From an uncultured Alphaproteobacteria bacterium (GTDB taxonomy: Bacteria > Pseudomonadota > Alphaproteobacteria > HIMB59 > GCA-002718135): a stretch of DNA of 64,000 nucleotides. The notes under the pieces are model-generated. The model made no database searches. It saw only the letters and a list, made by a program, of their open reading frames with translations, and was not told the origin of the DNA. Positions 53,214 through 62,773 of the stretch are shown one piece after another. Each line of letters begins with the position of its first letter. Position 1 is the first letter of the stretch. Made by a program: the position numbers and the translations under genes. Location: positions 62,001 through 126,000 of the forward strand of contig CABZFN010000002.1 of assembly GCA_902525035.1 (NCBI GenBank), written 5' to 3'.

Positions 53214-54251
53214 ATGAAAGCATTAGTTTTAGAAAAAAAACTCGAATTAAATTTAAGAGATATTGATCTACCAAATAAGGTTGGTTTGAAAGATGTAAAG
53301 ATCAAAATGCATACTGTTGGAATATGTGGATCAGATATACACTATTATGAACATGGAAAAATTGGGCAATGGAATGTTTCTGCCCCAATGGTTTTGGGTC
53401 ACGAAGGCTCAGGCACAATAATTGAAGTAGGTAAGGATGAAAAAAATTTGAAGGTTGGTGATAGAGTTTGTATTGAACCACAAATAGTTAGTAAAAGTAC
53501 AAAAGAATATAAACTTGGTATCTATAATTACGATCAGGAGGTAAAATTTTGGGCTACACCACCTATTCATGGTTGTTTAACGCCTGAAGTTGTTTTTCCA
53601 AGTGATATGGTTTTTAAAATACCAAATAACCTTTCTTATGCCGAAGGAGCAATGGTTGAGCCTTTAGCAGTAGGAATGCAAGGTGTTACAAAAGCTAAAA
53701 TAAAACCTGGCCAAATTGGCTTAGTGATGGGATGTGGGCCAATTGGCTTAGTAACAGCTCTTTCAGCTCTAGCTGGTGGATGCGCAAAGGTTTATATAGC
53801 TGATATTTTAAGTGAAAAATTAAAAATGTGTAATTATTACCCTGATCTTATTCCAGTAGATTTATCAAAAGAAAATTTAGAAACAAAAATTATGGATGAA
53901 ACTAATGGATGGGGGGTTGATAGGTTTTTTGAATGCAGTGGAGCAGTAAAGGCATATGAAGCGATTTTTACTTGCTGCTCACCTGGTGCACATGTTGTTT
54001 TAATTGGAAATAATGCAGAACCAGTGCCTATGAACTGGGCAGTACTATTTGCTAAAGGTCTTGAATTTCAAACTGTGCATAGGTATTCGCATCAATATGA
54101 ACCATCAATACGACTTCTCGAACGTGGAAAAATTGATGTTAAACCGATGATTACACATACTTTTAAATTTGAAGAAAGTGTTGAAGCATTTATGAGAGCA
54201 GCGGAACATAGGCCTACCGATGTTAAACTTCAAATTAAAATTGATGAATAA
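53214..54251 (+). CDS. Zinc-dependent polyol (xylitol/sorbitol-type) dehydrogenase
   Basis: A 345-aa medium-chain dehydrogenase; I chose the ATG at 53214 because the frame further upstream encodes no family sequence. The catalytic zinc site C38 (GICGSDIHYYEHG) and H63-E64 (LGHEGSG) is intact, and the Rossmann motif is GLVMGCGPIGLV. It resembles L-iditol/xylitol dehydrogenases (ATPPIHG). The lobe with four structural-zinc cysteines is altered to VSKSTKEYKLGIYN, so structural zinc is lost. It would oxidise a polyol to a ketose. It overlaps the next gene by 8 bp. Confidence 0.88.
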   Translation: MKALVLEKKLELNLRDIDLPNKVGLKDVKIKMHTVGICGSDIHYYEHGKIGQWNVSAPMVLGHEGSGTIIEVGKDEKNLKVGDRVCIEPQIVSKSTKEYKLGIYNYDQEVKFWATPPIHGCLTPEVVFPSDMVFKIPNNLSYAEGAMVEPLAVGMQGVTKAKIKPGQIGLVMGCGPIGLVTALSALAGGCAKVYIADILSEKLKMCNYYPDLIPVDLSKENLETKIMDETNGWGVDRFFECSGAVKAYEAIFTCCSPGAHVVLIGNNAEPVPMNWAVLFAKGLEFQTVHRYSHQYEPSIRLLERGKIDVKPMITHTFKFEESVEAFMRAAEHRPTDVKLQIKIDE

Positions 54252-55647
54252 TAATGAATTAGCTATTTCATCTTTTAATAGAGAGAATTGCAAAACTGGT
54301 ATTGTTCATCTTGGTGTAGGCAACTTTCATAGAGCACATCAAGCAAACTATATAAATGAATATCTTAATACATCTAATGATCTTAATTGGGGAATATGTG
54401 GAATTAATTTAAGAAAAGAAGATAGCAAAATATTTGATAATCTTAAATTAAGAAAAGGAAAATATATTCTTAAAACAATTTCTACATCTGGAGAAGAAGA
54501 ATACAAAGAAATTAATTCTATAATTGAGTTAATAGACTGGAGTAGAAATAAAGAAGAAGCTGAGAATGCTCTTTCAAATCCAGATGTAAAATTAGTGACA
54601 ATGACTGTTACTGAAAGTGGTTACTATATAAATGAAAAAAATAAATTAAATTTAAATCTACAAATTATTAAAAATAATATTGAGGGAAAAGAAAATAATA
54701 TCATTTATTCATATCTCATGAAAGCTTTAAAAAAACGGATGTTATTTACAAATAAAAAAATCACATTGCTATGTTGTGATAATATTAGGGAAAATGGAAT
54801 AATGTTAAAAGACTGTTTAAAACAATATTTATTAGCATCTAATGAATTTAATCTTTTAGAATGGATAGAAAGTAATGTAAGTTTTCCTTCTTGTGTTGTT
54901 GATCGAATTACTCCAAGAACACCTGAATTTTTAAAGTCTGAAATAATGGATAAATTTAGTTTAGATGAAAACTGTGGTGTCATGGCTGAGCCATTTATTC
55001 AATGGATAATAGAGGATGACTTCATTAATGAAAGACCAAGCCTTGAAGATGTTGGTGTCAAGTTTGTGCATGATGTATTACCCTATGAAGAAGCAAAAAT
55101 TAGAATTCTTAATGGAGCTCACGTAGCATTAAGTTATTTTGGTGCACTTAAGGGTTACACAACTTATGATGAAGCAATATCTGATAAAAATTTAGAACAA
55201 TATTTCTTTGAAATTCAACAAAAAGAAATAATACCAGCACTTGTACACAAACCCTTTAATTTAGAGGAATATATGTTCACAATTTATGAAAGATTTAAAA
55301 ATAGAAATATTGCTGATAGATTAGAGAGAATTGCAATGGATGGAGTAGGTAAATTTCCAATATTTATACTACCGACCATACATAATTGCTTTGAAAAAAA
55401 AATAATTCCTGAAAACTGTATTGATGCAATTGCAAGTTGGTATGTTTTTATGTTGAAAATAAAAGATAAAAAATTAAATTTTGAATATTATGAACCGAGT
55501 TGGGAATGGATCAAATATTATTTAGAAAAAGATAAAGTTGTTAAATTTGCAAATTGTGTAGAGCTTTGGGGTGACACACCAAAACATTTTCCTTTATTTT
55601 CTGAAATTTTAGAAGAAAAAATTAATTTTTTAAAAAATATTTACTAA
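54244..55647 (+). CDS. Mannitol/arabinitol-type long-chain polyol dehydrogenase
   Basis: 467 aa from the ATG at 54244, which overlaps the previous stop. The cofactor motif GIVHLGVGNFHRAHQANYINEYL, the VVDRITPRT segment and the catalytic Lys region EEAKIRILNGAHVALSYFGALKGYTT mark the polyol-specific long-chain dehydrogenases (mannitol 2-dehydrogenase, D-arabinitol 4-dehydrogenase, fructuronate reductase). With the following xylulokinase, D-arabinitol or mannitol is the most natural substrate. It is convergent with xylB, with a 4-bp overlap of 3' ends. Confidence 0.88.
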   Translation: MNNNELAISSFNRENCKTGIVHLGVGNFHRAHQANYINEYLNTSNDLNWGICGINLRKEDSKIFDNLKLRKGKYILKTISTSGEEEYKEINSIIELIDWSRNKEEAENALSNPDVKLVTMTVTESGYYINEKNKLNLNLQIIKNNIEGKENNIIYSYLMKALKKRMLFTNKKITLLCCDNIRENGIMLKDCLKQYLLASNEFNLLEWIESNVSFPSCVVDRITPRTPEFLKSEIMDKFSLDENCGVMAEPFIQWIIEDDFINERPSLEDVGVKFVHDVLPYEEAKIRILNGAHVALSYFGALKGYTTYDEAISDKNLEQYFFEIQQKEIIPALVHKPFNLEEYMFTIYERFKNRNIADRLERIAMDGVGKFPIFILPTIHNCFEKKIIPENCIDAIASWYVFMLKIKDKKLNFEYYEPSWEWIKYYLEKDKVVKFANCVELWGDTPKHFPLFSEILEEKINFLKNIY

Positions 55648-57128
55648 AAACTTAGATTGTGAGCAATCTTATTATTACTGTTATATAAATCTTTCCAAAT
55701 TGAATACCTTTGTAATAAAAGATCAATGTTATCTTGATTAGGCTCATAAGTTTTACTTATTTTTATTTCACTAATAATATTTTCTTTATTATCAATATTA
55801 GAATCCTGATACATAGCTAATCTTGCAACACCAAGTGCAGCACCAAATTCACTTTGATCACAAACACTTAACTGTCTATTTAAAAGTGCTGCAAGCAATT
55901 CAATCCAAAATGAACTTTTTGAACCTCCTCCAACCATAAAGATTTTATCAAAGTTATTATTAACTTTCAAAATAGAATTTACTCCATCTAATATTCCAAA
56001 ACTGACACCTTCAATTACTGCATACTGTAAATCTGTTGCATTTGTAGTTGTTTTTATAGAATGTAACGAACCTCTAATATGTGGATCATTATGTGGGGTT
56101 CTTTCTCCAGACAAATAAGGTAAAAAATATGAAGAATTTTTTATTGAATTTTTATCATTATAAAAGTGCTCTACATTATTAAGTGTATCAGTAATTGAAG
56201 TATTGGTAATACCACAAATCCAATCTAAACAATTACTTGCACTTAACATAACAGACATTAGGTGCCATTTATTTGGTAAACAATGACAAAAAGAATGTAC
56301 AGCATCACCAGTATTACTCAAAAAATTTTCAGTAGGAGTAAAAAAAACTCCTGAAGTTCCAAGAGATATAAATGATTGATTTTTATTAGTTATACCCATA
56401 CCGGTTGCTGCGGCAGCATTATCCCCTGCTCCACCCACAACTTTAACATTATAGTTAAAATTAAATTTCTCTTTTAAATCTTTTTTTAAAAATCCTGTCT
56501 GTTCATTTCCTTCCACTAAATCTGGCATATGTTTTTCTTCTAAAAATGAGCAAGATAAAAGTTGATTAGACCATCTTCTTTTTTGAATATCTAGCCATAA
56601 TGTTCCAGATGCATCTGACATTTCAGAAAAAAATTCACCAGTAAGAACAAATCGTAAATAATCTTTAGGAAGTAAAACTTTAAAAATTTTTTTAAAATTA
56701 TCTATTTCATTATTTTTTATCCAATTAATTTTTGGTGCAGTAAATCCGGGCATGGTAATATTTCCTGAAATTGATCGTACATCAAAATTTTGTTTTTCAA
56801 ATTCTTCACACTCTTGATATGATCTTGTGTCATTCCAAAGAATACATGGTCTAATAACTTTTCCATCCTTGTCTATTAACGTAGCTCCATGCATATGACC
56901 GGATATTCCTATTGAAATAGTTTGTGAAAATTCTTTAGGTTTTTTTGACTTTAAAGTCTCCAAGCATTCCATTGTTGAATCGATCCATTCTTGTGGATTT
57001 TGTTCGCTAAAACCATCTTTAGGGGATTGTACAGTAAGACTTGAATTAGCGGATGCAAGGATGCTTTGATTTTGATCAATTAAAATCATTTTGATTGATG
57101 AAGTTCCAAGATCAATTCCAATAAACAT
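55644..57128 (-). CDS. xylB: Xylulokinase
   Basis: A 494-aa FGGY sugar kinase. The N-terminal GIDLGTSSIKMILID, GISGHMHGATLIDKDGKVIRPCILWNDTRS and YLSGERTPHNDP segments fit xylulokinase; the C-terminal ATPase motif is IFMVGGGSKSSFWIELLAALLNR. It phosphorylates D-xylulose, feeding the pentose phosphate pathway. The two dehydrogenases convergent with it could make that ketose from arabinitol or xylitol. No dedicated polyol ABC transporter is in the window. Confidence 0.9.
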   Translation of the reverse strand: MFIGIDLGTSSIKMILIDQNQSILASANSSLTVQSPKDGFSEQNPQEWIDSTMECLETLKSKKPKEFSQTISIGISGHMHGATLIDKDGKVIRPCILWNDTRSYQECEEFEKQNFDVRSISGNITMPGFTAPKINWIKNNEIDNFKKIFKVLLPKDYLRFVLTGEFFSEMSDASGTLWLDIQKRRWSNQLLSCSFLEEKHMPDLVEGNEQTGFLKKDLKEKFNFNYNVKVVGGAGDNAAAATGMGITNKNQSFISLGTSGVFFTPTENFLSNTGDAVHSFCHCLPNKWHLMSVMLSASNCLDWICGITNTSITDTLNNVEHFYNDKNSIKNSSYFLPYLSGERTPHNDPHIRGSLHSIKTTTNATDLQYAVIEGVSFGILDGVNSILKVNNNFDKIFMVGGGSKSSFWIELLAALLNRQLSVCDQSEFGAALGVARLAMYQDSNIDNKENIISEIKISKTYEPNQDNIDLLLQRYSIWKDLYNSNNKIAHNLSF

Positions 57129-57177
57129 AGAGTAAATTTATAACATTAATTTTTTAATTGATACAAAGAAATTAAAA

Positions 57178-58038
57178 CTACTTGTAAGAATATCTAAATA
57201 TAAATATTCCAGATGAAACAATAATAATTGCTCCTATAATTGTAAATATATCTGGGACTTCTCCATATACTAATAAACCAAAAATTATTCCCCAAACAAT
57301 TATAGTATAATTATAAGGTGCTAAAATACTTGCTGGTGTAATACTCAATGCCTTTATTTGTAAAAATAACCCAGTACAAAAAAAGATACCCAAAAAAATA
57401 AAAAAAATAAAAGAAAATGAATGTAGAGGTTGCCAGAAAAAAAGTGATAGTACAAATGTAATGATGGCACCTATAAGACCATTGTAGAATAACATAGTTT
57501 CATTATCATCATACCTAGCATTTAATCTTGTTGCTATTTGAAATAGAGAATAGAAAAAAGCAGCGCATAATGGAATAATTAGATATGGATTAAATATAGT
57601 TAATCCAGGTCGCATTATTAGAATAACTCCACAAAAACTTACACAAATTGCTAACCAAGTGGCTCTATTTATTTTTTCTTTTAAAATAAAATAAGAAAAA
57701 ACTAAAACTAGAACAGGGGCTAAAGATCCTATTGTGTGAGCATCTGCCAAAGCTAAGTGCCTAAAAGACAATACAAAAAAACAAGATTCACATACAGATA
57801 AAATACATCTAGTTATTTGTATCTTGTAATTATTTGAAAGATAAAATTTTTTAACTTTGTTTTTTTTAGCAATAAAAAAAGAGAGTATAAAACAAAAAGT
57901 AAACTTTACGAACAACAATACAAAAACAGAGTGATATTGAACTGCTGTTTTTTGAATTGTATCTAAAATACCAAAAGATAAATAAGTTAAAAGAGTTAAA
58001 ATTATTCCATAGGTATAGGGATTTGATTTCATGTTCAT
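57178..58038 (-). CDS. EamA-family (DMT) permease
   Basis: A 286-aa protein with ten predicted membrane helices in two EamA repeats. Typical motifs are SFRHLALADAHTIGSLAPVLVLVFSYFILKEKI in the first repeat and ITPASILAPYNYTIIVWGIIFGLLVYGEVPD in the second. DMT permeases export or import amino acids, nucleosides or other small metabolites; the substrate is unknown. The start overlaps the stop of the beta-lactamase-fold gene upstream by one base, so both are co-transcribed. Confidence 0.88.
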   Translation of the reverse strand: MNMKSNPYTYGIILTLLTYLSFGILDTIQKTAVQYHSVFVLLFVKFTFCFILSFFIAKKNKVKKFYLSNNYKIQITRCILSVCESCFFVLSFRHLALADAHTIGSLAPVLVLVFSYFILKEKINRATWLAICVSFCGVILIMRPGLTIFNPYLIIPLCAAFFYSLFQIATRLNARYDDNETMLFYNGLIGAIITFVLSLFFWQPLHSFSFIFFIFLGIFFCTGLFLQIKALSITPASILAPYNYTIIVWGIIFGLLVYGEVPDIFTIIGAIIIVSSGIFIFRYSYK

Positions 58039-59228
58039 TAAAGATTTTTAAAGATATTATTGTAAAAATCTTTTTTAATATTCTTATCTGCATCTAAAAT
58101 TTGCATCATTAAAACAGCTGACAAATTATTTTTTGGATCTGCCAAAAAATAAGTAGCGGCATAGCCTGACCATCCAAATTCTCCAACTGGACCAAACTTA
58201 TTTCGAGAGGTATTATTCATTAACACTCTAAATCCTAAACCCCAACCATATCCATCTAGATCATTTTGATAATCTTCATCTTTATTTGTATTAATTGATG
58301 TGATTTCAATTGGAAATAACTCTTTGTTTAAAGAATTATTTCGCATTAATTCTAAACTTTGAGAATTAATGAGCTCTTTTCCATTTTTATTTTTGCCATC
58401 AATAAGCATTGTAGCAAATTTTTCATAATCTTCAGCTGTAGAAAATAAACCATGTCCTCCTCTGGAATAATTTTTATTATTTGTTGGGTACCCGTATAAT
58501 ATTAACTTTCTTTTATCGTAATTTAAATTTGTTAGTTTAAATTTATCTCTGTTATATTCAAATGTTTCAACTAACTGACTATTACTGTTTTCATCAATAT
58601 AAAAATTTGTATTATTCATTTTTAAAGGTAAAAAAATATTTTCGTTTAAAACGTCAAAAATTTTATCTTTTGTTACAACTTCTATAATTCTGGCTAAAAC
58701 ATCAATAGATATAGAATAATGCCATTTTGAACCAGGTTCATATAATAGAGGTAATTCAGAAATTTTACTTATCTCTTCCTCCAAACTTGAAGATGCAGAA
58801 TGAAATAAACTTCTATCCTCATATTCTTGAGCTAAAAAATTATCACAACTGTTATATGTAAAGCCTGCTGTATGTTGTAAAAGTTGTCTAACAGTAGGTT
58901 TATTTTCTAGAGAAGTTGTATTTTTTAAGTTACTCTTAATACTACTAAGTTTTTTTAAATTTTTAAAATCAGATACATATTTATCTATAGTATCATCAAG
59001 AGATAAGAAATTTTTTTCAATTAATTGCATTGCTGCAAAACCAATAATTGGCTTTGTCATTGACCAAATTCTGTAATATGAATTTTTATTGAGCTTATTT
59101 TTTAATTCCGAATCTTTGTAACCAATTACTTCATGATAAATATTATTTTTATAATTTATTATCCATTCAGCTCCATTACATCTTCCTGCATCAATATGTT
59201 TTTGAAAATCTAATTTAATATTATCCAT
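58038..59228 (-). CDS. Beta-lactamase-fold serine hydrolase (class C-like)
   Basis: A 396-aa cytoplasmic protein (no signal peptide) of the class C beta-lactamase/esterase group. The SxxK motif SMTK is in YYRIWSMTKPIIGFAAMQLI (about 48-67), the Tyr motif is YSISIDV, and QLLQHTAGFTY and FGPVGEFGWSGYAATYF (the HTG-like box) follow. Without a signal it is more likely an esterase or lactonase than a true beta-lactamase. Together with sugar-acid genes nearby, a lactone or ester of a sugar acid is a possible substrate. This is inference. Confidence 0.85.
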   Translation of the reverse strand: MDNIKLDFQKHIDAGRCNGAEWIINYKNNIYHEVIGYKDSELKNKLNKNSYYRIWSMTKPIIGFAAMQLIEKNFLSLDDTIDKYVSDFKNLKKLSSIKSNLKNTTSLENKPTVRQLLQHTAGFTYNSCDNFLAQEYEDRSLFHSASSSLEEEISKISELPLLYEPGSKWHYSISIDVLARIIEVVTKDKIFDVLNENIFLPLKMNNTNFYIDENSNSQLVETFEYNRDKFKLTNLNYDKRKLILYGYPTNNKNYSRGGHGLFSTAEDYEKFATMLIDGKNKNGKELINSQSLELMRNNSLNKELFPIEITSINTNKDEDYQNDLDGYGWGLGFRVLMNNTSRNKFGPVGEFGWSGYAATYFLADPKNNLSAVLMMQILDADKNIKKDFYNNIFKNL

Positions 59229-59235
59229 AAATGGA

Positions 59236-60234
59236 TTAGATTAGACTCTTTATCTTTTCTATTAGCTCTGAATTAATTTGTCTTGGGCCTATATCTTGCC
59301 TATTAGTATGTCTTCGTTGTCCAGGTAATCGCACACCGTCTAAAGATGTCATTTGTTCAAAAAATTTCTCTGCATGTTCATTCCAATTTTTTCCTGCAAT
59401 AAGCTCTGGAGATAAGGCCATAATAAATTCACCACCTCTTGCAGGACCTCCATCATTATTGTCTTCTTCTTTAGCTTCAAAACTAAATAAATCTCCTACT
59501 AGACCTGCAGCTAATAACTCAATCATCATTGCTATTGCAGAACCTTTGTAGTCGCCAAATGTTAAAAGAACTCCTCCATTTTCAATTTCAGATGGATTAT
59601 CAGTTTTTTCTCCATCTTTATTTAAGCCTGTTCCAAATGGAACTTTGTGACCATCACGTGCTGCAACCTGAACTTCTCCCATCGCCATTGTTGAAGTTGC
59701 CATATCATAGACTACAGGGGTATTATTTTTTCTTGGCCAAGCAAATGATATTGGATTTGTACCAAATAATGGTTTTTTTGCACCAGCAGGAGCTACACTT
59801 GGTTTATAAGCTGTACAAGCAATTCCAACTAAGTTATTTTCAGCCAATCCTTCAGTTTCGTGCCATAAAGCTGCAAAATGATGAGTATTAGATATAGTCA
59901 AAACACCAACTCCATGTTTTTTTGTCGTTTTTATCAATTCAGGCAAACCAACTTTTATTCCTACGGGAGCAAATCCATAATCACCTTCAACACGAATTGC
60001 ATTTTGTGTAAGATAAGTGTTTGTAGGTCTTGAAACACCATTAACTTTTTTACTTTTTAAAGAAGCTACATAACCAGGTATTCGAAATAACCCATGAGAA
60101 ACACTTCCATCTCTTTCGGCATGTGAAACTGTTTTTGCTACAGAATCAGCATTGAAATGATCACATCCATTAGTTGATAATGCTTTATATGCGAGGTCAT
60201 ATACATTTTCTAATTCTAATGGCGTAGTATTCAT
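59236..60234 (-). CDS. Ldh2-family malate/L-lactate-type dehydrogenase
   Basis: A 332-aa protein of the Ldh2 (YlbC/DpkA) family, which has its own NAD(P) fold. Motifs: SHAERDGSVSHGLFRIPGYV with the catalytic His, YGFAPVGIKVGLP, TISNTHHFAALWHETEGLAE, PLFGTNPISFAWPR and the C-terminal PGQRRHTNR. Members reduce or oxidise 2-oxo and 2-hydroxy acids, imino acids or ureidoglycolate, so the substrate is uncertain. It is divergent from the FAD-linked 2-hydroxyacid dehydrogenase gene, hinting at linked handling of lactate-like acids. Confidence 0.88.
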   Translation of the reverse strand: MNTTPLELENVYDLAYKALSTNGCDHFNADSVAKTVSHAERDGSVSHGLFRIPGYVASLKSKKVNGVSRPTNTYLTQNAIRVEGDYGFAPVGIKVGLPELIKTTKKHGVGVLTISNTHHFAALWHETEGLAENNLVGIACTAYKPSVAPAGAKKPLFGTNPISFAWPRKNNTPVVYDMATSTMAMGEVQVAARDGHKVPFGTGLNKDGEKTDNPSEIENGGVLLTFGDYKGSAIAMMIELLAAGLVGDLFSFEAKEEDNNDGGPARGGEFIMALSPELIAGKNWNEHAEKFFEQMTSLDGVRLPGQRRHTNRQDIGPRQINSELIEKIKSLI

Positions 60235-60267
60235 TTACTTTTATTGAATAATTAATATTATTAATTC

Positions 60268-61638
60268 ATGGATAGAGGATTATTAGACAATTTAAAAGAT
60301 ATTTTACAAGAAAGAATATCATTTTCAGAAAGTGTAAGAAACAATCATGCAAAAGGTGAGGATGCTTATGATCCTGTTCTACCTAGGGCAGTTTTATTTC
60401 CAAATAATAATGAAGAACTCTCAAAAATACTGAAAACTTGTAATGAATTTAAAGTACCCGTAACTGCATATGGAACAGGAACATCATTAGAGGGTCATGT
60501 TGTTGGAAATGAAGAAGGATTTACAATTTCAATGGAAAATTTTAACAAAATTATTTCTATTAATGAGGCAGACTTTGATTGTCGAGTGCAAGCAAATGTA
60601 TCTAGAGAACAACTAAATGAAACTTTAAAAGATAAAGGAGTTTTTTTCCCTATTGACCCTGGCGCAAATGCGTCTCTCGGAGGTATGGCAGCTTGTTCAG
60701 CTTCAGGGACAATGGCTGTGAGATATGGAACTATGAGAACTACAGTGCTTGGTTTAACCGTTGTAATGGCCAATGGTGAAATTATAAATACAGGAACAAG
60801 GTCCAAAAAAACTTCTGCAGGATATAATCTTACTAACCTTTTTGTTGGATCAGAGGGAACTTTAGGAATAATAACTGAAGTGCATCTTCGATTATCTCCA
60901 ATACCAGAGAGCATAATGAGTGCTGTTTGTCAGTTCCCTGATCTAGACTCTGCAGTTTTAACGGCACAAGAAATAATTCAATATGGTGTCCCTATTGCAA
61001 GAGTAGAATTATTAAACAAAGATCAAATGGATATAAGTATACAATACTCAAAGCTAGAAAATTTAGACAGTTTGCCAACACTATTCTATGAATTTCATGG
61101 CAGCAAGATTTCAAATAAAGAATCAATTGATGTAGTGGAAGAAATTTCCAAAAATAATAATGGTAGTGAATTTAAATGGGCTGCAAATACAGAAGAACGA
61201 AATAAAATCTGGAAAGCAAGACATAATGTGTATTATTCTGTTAAGGCACAGGGTGATAATATTAGGGTTTATGTTACTGATGTTTGTGTACCTATTTCAA
61301 ACATAGTGGAATGTATTAAATTTGCAGAAACAGAACTTCGTGATACGGGATTAAAGGCACCTATGGTTGGTCATGTTGGTGATGGAAATTTTCATGTGTC
61401 TATTATCTACGATCCAAGTAAACAAAATGAGTACAAATATATTAGAGAATTTAGCAATAGATTAATTGATAAAGCTTTAGAGATGGATGGAACTATTACA
61501 GGAGAGCATGGTATTGGTCTTCAAAAAAAAGAATATTTGTTAAAACAACACCCTGATAATGTTCCTCTAATGAAATTAATTAAGAAAAGTTTTGATCCTA
61601 ATAATATTTTAAATCCTAACAAAGTTTTTGATTTATAA
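60268..61638 (+). CDS. FAD-linked 2-hydroxyacid (D-lactate/glycolate-type) dehydrogenase
   Basis: A 456-aa flavoprotein. The N-terminal FAD-binding domain has VTAYGTGTSLEGHVV and FPIDPGANASLGGMAACSASG; the FVGSEGTLGIITEVHLRL stretch completes it. The C-terminal oxidase domain has VGHVGDGNFHVSII and ITGEHGIGLQKKEYL. It matches D-lactate dehydrogenase/GlcD-type proteins that pass electrons to the respiratory chain. There is no GlcE/GlcF partner here, so a single-subunit LDHD-like enzyme is more likely than glycolate oxidase. It starts 33 bp from the divergent Ldh2 gene. Confidence 0.88.
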   Translation: MDRGLLDNLKDILQERISFSESVRNNHAKGEDAYDPVLPRAVLFPNNNEELSKILKTCNEFKVPVTAYGTGTSLEGHVVGNEEGFTISMENFNKIISINEADFDCRVQANVSREQLNETLKDKGVFFPIDPGANASLGGMAACSASGTMAVRYGTMRTTVLGLTVVMANGEIINTGTRSKKTSAGYNLTNLFVGSEGTLGIITEVHLRLSPIPESIMSAVCQFPDLDSAVLTAQEIIQYGVPIARVELLNKDQMDISIQYSKLENLDSLPTLFYEFHGSKISNKESIDVVEEISKNNNGSEFKWAANTEERNKIWKARHNVYYSVKAQGDNIRVYVTDVCVPISNIVECIKFAETELRDTGLKAPMVGHVGDGNFHVSIIYDPSKQNEYKYIREFSNRLIDKALEMDGTITGEHGIGLQKKEYLLKQHPDNVPLMKLIKKSFDPNNILNPNKVFDL

Positions 61639-61644
61639 ATAATT

Positions 61645-62700
61645 TTATATTTTTTGTAGTTTTTTTGTTTTTAAAGATTTGTACATTCCTTCTAATACTT
61701 TAATTGTCTTTAATCCAATTTCACCATTTGAATGATTTTTTACATTTTTTCCAAGACAAATATCGATAAAAGTATTCAGTGCATCTTTAGTACCATAACT
61801 ATAAGCACCATCTCCTTTACCTATTTTCTCTTCTATTATATTGCCATTATTTAAACGGACCAATAATCGTTCTCTGTTAATTTCCATGTCTAAATACAAT
61901 ACTCCTTTTGTACCATGAACTGTTATATAGAAAGTACCACCAAATTCTTTTGGAACAAATGCACTTCCTGAAAATGCACCAGTGGCACCATTTGAAAATT
62001 TCATTGATATAGCGTTTGTATAATCGACATCAGTTGGTGAAGGGACTGAGAGACAAAAAATTTCTCTAGGATCAAGATTAGTAATTTTAAATATACCTGC
62101 AAACATATGTGACAGTTGTCCCCAACCATAACCTCCAGCTTTATTTGGGTCAGACCAGGTTGATGCATGTGGCTGAAAAGTATGCATATTTGATTCACTA
62201 AGTGGTATGCCCTGAAATAAATCTGTAAGAGATGAAGTAAAAGCTGCATCAACATGTTTGATTTCGCCAATCGTATTAGTTAATATAATTTCTTCTGCTT
62301 TTGACATAAAATTTTTAAAGTTAAATCCATTGGGTATTAAAATTTGTTTATTAATTTTTTTAGCTAAACGTATTAATTGTTGAGCATCCTTTACATTTGT
62401 AGTCATAGGTTTTTCAATCATTACATGACAATTTTTTTCTAGTGATGCTTTTGCGTTTTCATAATGAGCATAATGAGGAGAGGAAATTATAACACCATCT
62501 AAATTTGAAAAATTTAACATTTCTCTGAAATTTGTAGATGCATACTTAAATCCAAATTTATCTTTAACAAATTTCAACTGATTTTTTTCAAGTTTACAAA
62601 CACTTGTTAATTCAACTTCAGTTCGTTCTTTTAAATGAGGTATGTGGTTTTCTGTAGCCCACCAACCTGCACCAATGACACCTATTTTAATTTTTTGCAT
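61645..62700 (-). CDS. Gfo/Idh/MocA-family oxidoreductase
   Basis: A 351-aa protein with the Rossmann start KIGVIGAGWWATENHIPHL and the catalytic EKPMTTNVKDAQQL motif (Lys about residue 96). The C-terminal beta-sheet domain includes the HGTKGVLYLDMEI stretch. Family members oxidise inositols, sugars or glycosides, usually with NAD. The context (polyol and sugar-acid genes) suggests a carbohydrate substrate. It is divergent from the PdxA-like gene and convergent with the FAD dehydrogenase gene. Confidence 0.9.
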   Translation of the reverse strand: MQKIKIGVIGAGWWATENHIPHLKERTEVELTSVCKLEKNQLKFVKDKFGFKYASTNFREMLNFSNLDGVIISSPHYAHYENAKASLEKNCHVMIEKPMTTNVKDAQQLIRLAKKINKQILIPNGFNFKNFMSKAEEIILTNTIGEIKHVDAAFTSSLTDLFQGIPLSESNMHTFQPHASTWSDPNKAGGYGWGQLSHMFAGIFKITNLDPREIFCLSVPSPTDVDYTNAISMKFSNGATGAFSGSAFVPKEFGGTFYITVHGTKGVLYLDMEINRERLLVRLNNGNIIEEKIGKGDGAYSYGTKDALNTFIDICLGKNVKNHSNGEIGLKTIKVLEGMYKSLKTKKLQKI

Positions 62701-62773
62701 TTTTTTACTCTATTACAATAATTTACAAATGACATTAAGAGGATATTTATCTATTTATTAAATATTAAAGTAA

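Noticed and set aside
59529..59891. A 120-codon plus-strand frame inside the Ldh2-family gene
   Set aside because: Leu/Gln-rich low-complexity shadow of a well-supported gene on the other strand.
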